Assembly: GCA_049999725.1 (NCBI GenBank)
Contig: JBNGIS010020676.1
Coordinates: 65,156-128,978, forward strand
Length of the DNA: 63,823 nt
Reading direction: 5' to 3'
Source of the DNA: Haplomitrium mnioides
Taxonomy: Eukaryota > Marchantiophyta > Haplomitriopsida > Calobryales
Position numbers and translations under genes: made by a program. The notes beneath the pieces were generated by a model. That model was not told the DNA's origin and made no database searches. It saw nothing but the letters and a program-made list of their open reading frames with translations. Of the stretch, positions 47,959 through 59,835 are shown in pieces. Each line of letters begins with the position of its first letter. The first letter of the stretch is position 1.

Positions 47959-50900
47959 GTATGATGTCATTGTCAAAATAGGTGAATTTGTTGTGGATGC
48001 TATTGGTCTTACTACATATGAAATTAGTCTTACTAAGTATGAAATGGAAGCTAGTGTTTGTTTGATGGCATTGTCACATCAATTAAATTTGTTGTTGATG
48101 ATACTAATCTTACTACATATGAAATGGAAGCTATTGTTTCTATGATGGCATTGTCACAATAGCTGAATTTGTTGTTGATGCTACTGTATTACCACACATG
48201 AAATTACTTCTAGTACATATGAAATTAGTCTTACTACATATGAAATTTGGTCTTTCTACATATGAAATGGAAGCTAGTGTTTGTTTGATGGCATTATTAC
48301 AGTAGCTGAATTTTTGTCAATGCATCTAGTCTTACTACATAAGAAATCAGTCTTGCTAAATATTAAATAAAAGTTAGTGTTTGTATGATAGCATTGTCAC
48401 AATAGCTGAAATTGTTTTTGATACCACTAGTCTTACTACATATGAAGTGGAAGTTAGTGTTTGTATGATGGCATTGCTACAATACCTTAATTTGTTATTG
48501 ATGCTACTAGTCTTACTACATATGAAATGGATGCTAGTGTTTGTATGATGGCATTGTTACAATAGCTGAATTTGTTGTCGATGCTACTAGTCTTTCTTTA
48601 TATGAAACTATTCTTCTACATGTGAAATATAAGTTAGTGTTTGTATGATGGCATTGTTGGAATAGCTGAATTTGTTGTTGATGGTATTGGTTTTACTACA
48701 TATGAAATTAGTCTTACTAAGTATGAAATGGAAGTTAGTGTTTGTTTGATGGCATTGTCACATCAATTAAATTTGTTGTCGATGCTACTAGTCTTACTAC
48801 ATATTAAATGGAAGCTAGTGTTTCTATGATGGCATTGTCACAATGGCTGAAATTGTTGCCGATGCTACTAGTCTTACTACATATGAAATTAGTCCTACTA
48901 TATATGAAATTAGTCTAACTACATATGAAGTTGGTCTTTCTACGCATGAAATGGAAGGTAGTGTTTGTTTGATGGGATTGTTATAGAAGCTGAATTTTTT
49001 GTCGCTGCTACTACATATGGAATGGAAGTTAGTGTTTTCTATATGGCATGTTAGAGTATTTGAATTTGTTCTTGATGCTACTTGTCTCACTACACTTGAA
49101 ATGGAAGTTTGTGGTTGTCTCATGGCATTGTCACAATGGATGAACATCGTTGACGATGCTACTTGTCTTTGTACATATGAAGTTATTCTTACTACATGTG
49201 AATGGAGGTAAGTGTTTGTATGATGACATTGTCACAATATGTGAGTTTGTTGTCGATGCTACTAGTCTTACTTCTTTTGAAGTTAGTCTTACTACATATG
49301 AAATTAGTCTTGCTACATATGAAATTAGTCTTCTTACATATGAAATTAGTGTTTCTTTATATGAAGTTAGTCTTTCTACATATCCAATGGAAGCTAGTGT
49401 TTGCATGATGGCATTTCCACAATGGCTGAATTTGTTGTCAATGCTACTATTATTACTACATATGAAATGGAAGTTAGTGTTTATATGATGGCATTTTCAC
49501 AATTGCTGAATTTGTTGTCGATGCTACTAGTCTAACTTCATATGAAACTTGTCTTACTACATGTGAAATGAAAGTTAGTGTTTGTATGATGGCATTGTCA
49601 TAATAGCTGAGTTTGTTGTTGATGCTACTAATCTTACTACACATCAAATAAAATTTAAACTTTGTATGATGGCATTGTTACAATAGCTGAATTTGTTGTT
49701 GATGCTTCTAGTCTTGCTACATATGAAATTAGCCTTTCTTCATATGAATTTTCTAGTTAATTCAAAGCTATTCTTTGTATGATGGTATTGTCACAGTAGC
49801 TCAAATTGTTCTTGTTGTTGCTAGTCTTACTACATGTGAATTTAGTCTTTTTACATATGAAATGGGAGCTAGTGCCTATATGATGGTATTGTCACAATAG
49901 CTTCATTTGATCTTGATGTTACTAGTCTTACTACATATGAAATGGAAGTTTGTAATTGTGTGATGACATTGTGATAATAGCTGATGTTGTTGTCGATGGT
50001 ACTATTCTTTCTACACATGAAATATGTCTTGCTACATATAAATGGAACCTAGTGTTTGTATGATGGCATTGTCACAATAGCTGAATTTTTTGTCGATGCA
50101 ACTAGTATTACTTAAAAATGAAATGAATCCTTCTATATTCAAAATGGAAGCTAGTGTTTGTATGATAGCATTGTCATATGTAGTAAGACTAATTTCATAT
50201 CTTACTACATATGAAATAAGTGTTTCTACATATGAAATGGAAGCTAGTGTTTGTATAATGCCATTGTCACCATAGCTGAAATTGTTGTTGATGCTACTAG
50301 TCTTACTACATATGAAATTAGTCCTACTATATATGAAATTAGGCTAACTACATATGAAATTGGTCTTTCTACACATGAAAGGGAAAGTAGTGTTTGTTTG
50401 ATGGCATTGTTATAGTAGCTGAATGTTTTGTCATTGCTACTATTCTCACTACATATGCAATGGAAGCTAGTGTTTCTTATATGGTATGTTAGAGTAGCTG
50501 AATTTGTTCTCGATGCTACTTGTCTCACTGCACTTCAAATGGAAGTTTGTCATTGTCTAATAGCATTATCACAATGGCTGAATTTCGTTGACGATGCTAC
50601 TTGTCTTTGTACATATATAATTATTCTTACTACATGTAAATGGAGGTAAGTGTTTGTATGATGACATTGTCACGATAGCTGAGTTTGTTGTCGATGCTAC
50701 TAGCCTTACTACATATGAAATGGAAGTTTGTAATTGTGTGATTGCATTGTGATAATAGCTGATCTTGTTGTCGATGGTTCTAGTCTTTCTACACATGAAA
50801 TATGTCTTGCTACATATAACTGGAACCTAGTGTTTGTATGATGGCATTGTCATAATAGCTGAATTTTTTGTCAATGCTACTAGTATTACTAAACATGAAA

Positions 50901-53900
50901 TGGAAGTCAGTGTTTGTATAATGGCATTGTCACATTTGTAGAATTTGTTGTCGATGCTACTAGTCTCATTTCATATGAAATTTGTCTTACTACATATGAA
51001 ATTAAAGTTAGTATTTGTATGATAGCATTGTCACAATAAGTGATTTTTTTTGGATGCTACTAGTATTACTATATATCAAATGGAAGTTAGACTTTGTATG
51101 ATAGCATTGTAACAATAGCTGAATTTGTTGTCGATGCTACTTGTCTTACCACATATGAAATTAGTCTTTCTACATATGAAATTGAAGCTAGTATTTGTAT
51201 GATAGCATTGTCATTATAGCTGAATTTGTTGGCGATGCTACTCGTTGTGTAGCATATGAAACTAGTCTCACTAGATATCAAACTGGTTTATCTACATTTG
51301 AAATCGAAGCTATTCTTTGTAATGTGGTATTGTCACAATAGCTCAAATTGTTCTTGATGCTACTAGTCTTACTACATGTGAATTTAGTCTTTTTACATAT
51401 GAAATGGAAGCTAGTGCTTATATGATTGCATTGTCACAATAGCTGAATTTGTTCTCAATGCTACTAGTCTTACCACATATGAAATGGAAGTTTGTAACTG
51501 TGTGATTGCATTGTCATGATAGCTAATCTTGTTGTCGATGGCTCTAGTCTTTCTACATATAAAATATGTCTTGTTACATATAAATGGAACATAAAGTTTG
51601 TATGATGGCATTGTCACAATAGCTGAATTTGTTGTCGATGCTACTAGTATTACTTCACATGAAATAAGTCTTTCTATATTCAAAATAGAAGCTAGTGTTT
51701 GCATGATGGCATTGTCACAATAGCTGAATTTGTTGTCGATGCTACTAGTCTTACTACATATGAAATGGAAGTTAGTGTTTGTATGATGACATTGTCACAA
51801 TAGTTGAATTTGTTGTCGATGCTACTAGTCTTACTTTATATGAAATTTTTTTCTCGCTACATATGAAATAGAAGTTAGTGTTTGCATGATGGCATTGTCA
51901 GAATAACTGAATTTGTTGTCGATGCTATTGGTCTTACTACATATGAAATTAGTCTTACGAAGTATGAAATGGAAGTTAGTGTTTGTTTGATAGCATTGTC
52001 ACATCAATTAAATTTGTTGTCGATGCTACTAGTCTTACTACATATGAAATGCAAGCTAGTGTTTCTATGATGGCATTGTCACAATAGCTGAAATTGTTGT
52101 CGATGCTACTAGTCTTACTACATATGAAATTAGTCCTACTATATATGAAATTAGTCTTACTACATATGAAATTTGGTCTTTCTACATATGAAATGGAAGC
52201 TAGTGTTTGTTTGATGGCATTGTTACAGTAGCTGAATTTTTGTCAATGCATCTAGTCTTATTACATAAGAAATCAGTCTTGCTAAATATGAAATAGAAGT
52301 TCGTGTTTGTATGATGGCATTGTCACAATAGCTGAATTTTTTTTGATGCTACTAGTCATACTACATATGAAGTGGAAGTTAGTATTTGTATGATGGCATT
52401 GCTACAATATCTTAACTTGTTATTGATGCTACTAGTTTTACTACATATAAAATGGATGTTAGTGTTTGTATAATGGCATTGCTACAATAGTTGAATTTGT
52501 TGTCGATGCTACTAGTCTTTCTTTATATGAAATTATTCTTACTACATATGAAATAGAAGTTAGTGTTTGTATGATGGCATTGTTATAATAGCTGAATTTG
52601 TTGTCGATGCTATTGGTTTTACTACATGTGAAATTAGTCTTACTAAGTATGAAGTGGAAGCTAGTGTTTGTTTGATAGCATTGTCACATCAATTAAATTT
52701 GTTGTCGATGCTACTAGTCTTACTACATATGAAATGGAAGCTAGTGTTTCTATGATGGCATTGTCACAATAGCTGAAATTGTTGTCGATGCTACTAGTCT
52801 TACTACATATGAAATTAGTCCTACTATATATGAAATTAGTCTAACTACATATGAAGTTGGTCTTTCTACGCATGAAATGGAAGGTAGTGTTTGTTTGATG
52901 GGATTGTTATAGAAGCTGAATTTTTTGTCGTTGCTACTAGTCTTACTACATATGGAATGGAAGTTAGTGTTTTCTATATGGCATGCTAGAGTATTTGAAT
53001 TTGTTCTTGATGCTACTTGTCTCACTGCACTTGAAATGGAAGTTTGTGGTTGTCTTATGGCATTGTCACAATGGATGAACATTGTTAGCAATGCTACTTG
53101 TCTTTGTACATATGAAGTTATTCTTACTACATGTAAATGGAGGTAAGTGTTTGTATGATGACATTGTCACAATAGGTGAGTTTGTTGTCGATGCTACTAG
53201 TCTTACTTCTTTTGAAGTTAGTCTTACTACATATGAAATTAGTCTTACTACATATGAAATTAGTCTTCTTGCATATGAAGTTAGTGTTACTTTATATGAA
53301 GTTAGTCTTTCTACATATCTAATGGAAGCTAGTGTTTGCATGATGGCATTGCCACAATAGCTGAATTTGTTGTCAATGCTACTAGTATTACTACATATGA
53401 AATGGAAGTTGGTGTTTGTATGATGGCATTGTCACAATTGCTGAATTTGTTGTCGATGCTACTAGTCTAAATTCATATGAAATTTGTCTTACTACATGTG
53501 AAATGAAAGTTAGTGTTTGTATGATGACATTGTCATAATAGCTGAGTTTGTTGTCGATGCTACTAATCTTACTACACATCGAATAAAATTTAAACTTTGT
53601 ATGATGGCATTGTCACAATAGCTGAATTTGTTGTCGATGTTTCTAGTCTTACTACATGTGAAACTAGTCTTTCTTCATATTACATTGAAGCTAGTATTTG
53701 TATGATGGCGTTGTCACAATAGCTGAAGTTGTTGTCAATCTTACTTGTCGTACAACATAATATTATGAAATTAGTTTTACTACATATGAAATTAGTCATG
53801 CTACATATGAATTTGGTTTCTCTACATATGAAATGTAAGCTAGTGCTTGTTTGATGGAATTATCATAGCAGCTGAATTTGTTGTCGATGCTACTAGTCTT

Positions 53901-54130
53901 AGTACATATGAAATTAGTCTTACTACATATGAAGTGGAAGTTAGTGTTTGAATGATAGCTTTTTAACAATGGCTGAATTTTTTTTGATGCTACTAGTCTT
54001 ACTACAAATGAAATGGAAGTTGGTGTTTGTATGATAGCATTGTCACAATACCTGAATTTCTTGTCGATGCTAATAGTCTTACTACATATACATTTAGTCT
54101 TACTACATATGAAATGGAAGTTAGTGTCTC
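47959..54130 (+). repeat. satellite block 4, with a 3.93-kb higher-order period
   Basis: The longest block (6.2 kb). Monomer variants recur in order: 47,959 matches 51,884, 48,641 matches 52,567 and 48,824 matches 52,750, all at offsets of 3,925-3,926. 49,131 matches 53,066 at 3,935, after small indels. The first higher-order copy is complete (47,959-51,883) and the second is cut at 54,130 by LTR D. A 26-bp stretch at 50,175-50,200 holds an inverted subunit. Frames such as 49,150-49,488 are repeat products, not genes. Confidence 0.93.
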
Positions 54131-56797
54131 TGTCAGCCAGTGCTTTGGAGCATTCAAGCAGAATTCACAAAATCAGAAGCATTAGCGGCCCAAATACTCC
54201 TTAGCAAGTGTGAGGGCCTCTCAGGAACATCTGATTACTCTCAACCAGCTGATAAGAGCAGGGCGCATGATTCCTATGAGGGAAACATGATCATGGCGGA
54301 GGAGAGAGCAGTGATCGCCAGTCAAGGGAGGGGCCCCATTTTCAAATTCGAAGCAGGCCAAGAGGAATCCGTGGGCCTAAGGAGGATGCGGGGATCGGAG
54401 CATGAGGAGAAGAAATAGAGCAGCCACCTATGGCAAAGCGATCGCGGGAGGAAGAAGAACGGATCAACAACAAGGAAGTTTGAAGGCACTCTGAAGAAAG
54501 GCAGATCGCGGGGGTCCTACAGCGGCCACAAATTGGGAAGCAAGGATCAGGAGCTGACAAAAGGAGGTGAGATCGTCACGAGGGCGAGCAAGGCCAGGGA
54601 AGAGGGACGCCTTGATCCCGCAAGCAAGAGTGAGCCCTGCAAGGGCCGATCGAACGCTCCATTCGAGTCTAGAATCTTGGCTGAAGAGTGGAGTCCCCGA
54701 AAGGTCCCGCGAGATTCCACGGAAACGTGGCGTCTCCAGAGCCTTTCGCAGGATTCCACGGACGACGTGGCGGCACCAAGAGGCCCGCAGATATGTGGAC
54801 AGGCGCCTCCCTAAGTGGGGAGCCCACTTAACGGGGTTTTGATTTGTCTTACGACATGGGGACCCCGGTTAAGAGGGATCCGCGAGGAAACCAACATGGG
54901 AGCAAGGAGGAGGGCTCGAAACAACGAATTATCAAGGATCTAGTCGAAGGAAAACGAGAGAGTGTCGGAAGGGCAATATATCAAAGATCCGATCGGAGGA
55001 GGAGCGCGGAAGCCGAAGAGGCGACCTAGCATAGATTCATCAAGAGGAAACACAGAGGAGAGCCGAAAGGGGCACTGATCACCGATATGACCGAATAAGA
55101 GCAAGTGAAGGCAAAAAGGCGACTTGTCGGCAAATCGGTTCAAACGACGCGTATCAGTGGCGAAGCAGTGACCCATCGCCAACCGTCCTCTAGGAAGAAG
55201 GCTGAGCCAAAAGGGTGATATGGCGCATATCCGGTGGGGGAAAACGAAGGGCATGGCGAAAGGACAATCTATCGGCGAATCGACGAGCGAGATGAGAGCG
55301 GCCGGAAAATGAAGTTAACGCCGGTGCGACCGATGGAGGAGCTAGCGGCGCCAAAAAGGTGACTCTTTGCCGCTTCGGCAACCAAAAGGGTGAAATTTTG
55401 ACGGGGGGCGGCCGACGTCTAAAAGTTTGAAAGGGGCGAACGGTCTAAAAGGGCCTAGTAGTTTTTATAGCAAGCTCTTGGAAGTGTTAACGAAGATAGC
55501 CTCGGGCGCGCGCATAGTTCTTACTCCGAAGGTATGATGAAACGGCGACATCGGCATAGCTCTTATTCGGCGAGCTGGGTAAGTCCGCAGGTTCTCTTCG
55601 GATGACGTGGCGAGTGTAGAAAGTCTGCGAGAGGCTTCGAAACGTGGCACGTTGAGGAGCCTGGTCGTGTTTCTGAGGTCAACTTCGGAAGAAGGGTCCG
55701 CGCGACGGTCTGCCTACCCCTTTGCAGGGCGGCGTCGAACGGCGGCCTTCGAACGACGTGGCACCTTGGGAAGCACGCAGAGGGTTCCGTGGGTCAACCA
55801 CGGAAGGAGGTCAACGCGACGGTCTGCCTACCCCTTTGCGAGGTGGAGTCGGGCGGTGCCCTTTGGAGGACGTGGCGACTCCAGAGACCCCGAAGCATTT
55901 CACATGACACGCAGCACAAGTAGGAGAGTTCACCTGACCTCAGGCAACTTGCAGGTCAACTATGGAAGGAGAGGTTACCGCGACGGTCAGCCTATCCCCT
56001 TGCGGAGCGGCGTTGGATGGCGGTGCAGCAGACGACATAGCGTGAGGAGAAGAAAGAAGGATCTACGGGGGAATCTGTGGAGATTCCGTGGAGTGGGCTC
56101 TATATGGCACTTCGGAACTCGGTTCCAAAGAGCCTCTTTGGACTTGCTCCTGCGGAAATCTACGTAATCTATTTCCGCAAGGTTCCTCGGAGCTTCTTGT
56201 TGAAGTTACTGTTGACCTTGGCTTTTTCTCGACCAACTGCAGGACATGCGGCGTCTTCTCTCATTCCGTGGTAACGGGATTACCGAACAGTGAAGCCACG
56301 CGTCGTCGTCTCCTATTCCGAGCTAACGGCCATAACGACTATTCATCAGATTGGGCGTTGGAGGGGCAACACGCGAGGGGAGTATACATTGTTTGCCATC
56401 GAATTCTTCCAAGTTGATGCACGGGCAATTGCTGGAGATATAGCAATGCGAGGCACGAGAATCGAGCATGGTAAGGTAAGGGCGAGGATTTAGTGAGAGC
56501 TACGTGAAGTAGAGGTACTAGCTCTAGAGGGCCAAGGGGATTTAGAGGAGGACTGGACGGGCGCCGAGAATCGCAGAGTAGAGAGCTCTGGATGCTCGGG
56601 CGATCCAGGTGACCTCATCCTTGCCGGTGGACTAGAGCAGAGGGTTACTGATACGATAGCTCAAAGGAATTCTTGGTCTGCCAAGAACTAAGGAGAGGCT
56701 GCCAAGTGAGGAGCTTGGAGTTGTCTCGGCGTTTCATGAGTGATTGCGGGGCGCGACAGTGATAGAAAGAAAAGGGAATCGCGCATGGTAAGGTAGG
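54131..56797 (+). mobile_element. LTR D, 3'-truncated
   Basis: It begins TGTCAGCCAG straight after satellite GTCTC (54,126-54,130) and follows LTR C module by module: hairpin (54,812-54,830), GGATCCGCGAG, GTTTTTATAGCAAGCTC (near 55,460) and three U3 repeats (55,700-56,020). It stops at 56,797, where E begins in the opposite direction; the last kilobase, including the GTTAAAAAACTATCT segment, is missing. Confidence 0.85.
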
Positions 56798-59700
56798 TGT
56801 CGCTCCCTTGTTTCTGGTCTTAACCTTTTCATGCCCTGTTTCGATCCAAAGGAGTGACGGGCTTTCAGGTTCTTTTCTGAGATGGCCCCTTGCCAGTTAC
56901 CACTTTCAGACCTTAAGGACTCTTCCCCTCCTTACAGGCCTGGTATGCTTTTCTCACTCTTCTTCTTCACACACTCAAGTCAGACATTCACCATTCATAG
57001 GTCTACATCCATTACACCTAGTTGTGATTTGTGTGATTCTTCCTCTTTATTCATAGGACCCAATGACTTAGACCCTACCACCTTATTTGTGCTTGGGCAG
57101 AATGGTGCTGGTGACCTACACAACTGGACAACACAATAGTTCTGGACTCCCCCTCTCAGGGTTGTCACAGGATTGATACAACTATTCCTAACTATCCTAA
57201 GCTGCACTAATTCCTAACTATGCAAACAAGATCAGCAACAGAGAGCATTCACCTCCAGGATACCAGACTTGTGTCAAGGGATTGGACTCCCCCTTCAAGT
57301 GTGTTCCCAAGGTCTGCTCAATTGATCTAATGTCCACTAATCTAACAAATCAAGAGGACACACATGCAGAAAGGAAATCTAACTACACATATATGGTCAA
57401 CACTTATATACAATATATGCAAGAGAAAACAGAGTCCTTGAAGGCCCTCTAGAATTATAACTGATTATACTTCCCTTATGAGTTCCGCAGCCTTACAACT
57501 GGAGCCCAACAACCCACACACCCTCCTCTCTAGATAGTTTTTTAACTTCCCTCGCGAGAAGCCCTGCTTTTACTTCCTCAGGCTAGGAAGAGAATTTCTT
57601 TTACTTCCACCTCTGGAAGACAACCTGACCAACTACAAGTAGCCCACTCCACCCTCAAGCCTCGACAAGTCTTACTATGCAGTGCACCGGCACTAGCACA
57701 GCCCCCCCTCCCCTCCTCTTCTCAGCTCCACTTGAAGAATAACACACCAGAGTGTCCTCAGAACACTCTGGGCTGATGCTCACACACAAGGAATGGCAGA
57801 GACAACCCCAAGGTCCTCACTTGGCGGCCTCTCCCGAAGTCATAACTTGGACTCCCACTCCAGCCGCCCCTCGTTGCGATTTCCTTGTCCTCATGTTCTG
57901 ATGCTCCTACACAGAGAATGCAGAGACGACCCCACGTCCTCCAATGGTGGCCTCTCCCGAAGTCTTAACTGACTAGAATACAATCAAGACCCCGTATCTG
58001 TAACCCTCCGCTCTGGTCCACCAGTAAGGATGAGTTCTCTAGATCGCCGGAGCACCCAGAGCTCTTCGCTCTGCGATTCTTGGCGCCCCTCCAGTCCACG
58101 TCCGAATCCCCCTGGCCCCTTGGAGCAAGTACCCCTGCTTCACATTGTCTTGTAAGTGAATTCAAACCCCAGCCCTCCTTCGTTGCGATTCCCCTTTGCA
58201 TGCAGTCGCCTCACGCCTTGAGATTGCCTGTGCATCAACTCGAAAGAATTCAAAAGAAAACTATGTATACTCCCCTTGCGCGCTGCCCCTTAACGCTCGA
58301 TCCGATGAATAGTCGTTATTGCCGTTAGTTCGTAATAGAGGACGACGACACGTGGCTTCACTATTCGGTAATCTCGTTACCACGGGATGGGAGAAAGCGC
58401 CGCATGTCTAGTAGTTGGTCGAGGAAAAGCCAAGGACAACGGTAACTTGAACAAGGAGCTCCGAGGAATCTTGCGGGGAGAGATTCCACAGATTCTCGCA
58501 GAACTAGGTCCAAAGAGGCTATCAGAGGCGACTTCCGAAGTGCCCTACGGAACCGGCTCCAAGGAATCTCCTTAGATCCCCCCGCAAATGCTTCTTTCTT
58601 CTCCTCGCGCTATGTCGTCCGCTGCACCGCCGTCCAACGCCGCCCCGCAAGGGGGTAGGCTGACCGTCGCGCTTTCCTCTCCCTCCGTAGTTGACCCGTG
58701 AGTTGCCCGAGGTCAGGTGAACTCTTCTCCTTGCGCCACGTGTCTCGTGAATTGCCTCGGGGTCCCTGGAGGCGCCACGTGATCCGTCCGACGCTGCCCC
58801 GCAAAGGGGTAGGCAGACCGTCGCGCGGACCCTTCTTCCGAAGTTGACCTTCGGAAACACATCCCAGCTCTTCAGCACGCCACATTTTCGAAGCCTCCGG
58901 CGGACTCCTTGCGCTCGCCACATCATCCGTAGAACCGCCGCGGACTTCCCCTGCTCGCCAAATAAGAACGGTGCCAATGTTGCCGTTTCGATGTACCTTC
59001 GAAGTAAGAACTACTCGTGCACCTAAGGCAATCTTTGTTAGCACTTCCGAAAGCTTGCTATAAGAATTACTAGGCCCTTTTGGACCGTTTGCCCTTTTGA
59101 ACTTTCGGATGACTGCCGCACCCCGTCGAACTTTCACCCTCCAAGTTGCTGAAGCAGTGAAGAGTCACCTTTTTGGCGCCGGTAGCTCCTCCGTCGGTCG
59201 CACCGGCGTTAGCTTCGTTTTTCGGCCGCCCTCATCTCGCTTGCCGATCTGCCGATATATCGTCATTCCGTCGTGCCATCAGTTTCTCCCCACCAGATAT
59301 GCGCCATATTGCCCTTCTGGCTCAGCCTTCTTTGCGTTGGACAATTTGCGCTGGGTCACCGCTTTGCCACTAATGCAAGTCGTTCGAACCGATTCGCCGA
59401 CAAGTCGTCTTTTCGCCTTCACTCGCTCTTATTCGGTCAGATCGGTGATCAGTCCTCCTTTCGGCTCTTCTCTAAGTTTCCTCTTGACAAATCTTTGCTA
59501 GGTCGCTCCTTTGGCTTTCGCGCTCCTCCCCCTCTCGGATCTTCGATACATCGCCCTTCCAGCACTCTCCCGTTTTCCTTCACCAAGACCCGCGATAAGT
59601 CGTTGTTTTGGGCCCTCCTCCTTGCTCCCCTATTGGGTTTCTCGGAGATCCCTCTTTCTCGTGGATCCCCACGTCGTAAGACGCATCGGAACTAGGTTAA

Positions 59701-59835
59701 GTGGGCTCCCCACTTAGGGAGGTGCTTTTCCGCAGATTCGCGGGCCTCCTGGTGCTGCCACGTCGTCCGCGGAATCCCGCGAAGGGCTCTAGAGACGCCA
59801 CGTTTCCATAGAATCTCGCGGGACCTTTTGGAGAC
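56798..59835 (-). mobile_element. LTR E, minus orientation, 5'-truncated
   Basis: The left end TGTCGCTCCC (56,798) equals the reversed ...GGCGACA end of LTR B. Modules run in minus order: the TATA segment near 57,403, AACTATCTAG near 57,530, two U3 repeats (58,645 and 58,803), CCGAAA-type repeats, and the hairpin at 59,698-59,716. It breaks off in CCTTTTGGAGAC (near 59,835), where B continues; the first several hundred bases of the LTR are absent. Confidence 0.85.

Noticed and set aside
49150-49488. Leu/Met-rich open frames in the satellite as membrane proteins
   Set aside because: They are translations of the repeat. Every core has a TAG in that frame, and the 80-bp unit changes frame with each copy.
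26865-54130. CRISPR-like regular repeat array
   Set aside because: The 'spacers' are themselves repeats of the same family, unit length is far too variable, and the surrounding DNA is plant nuclear.
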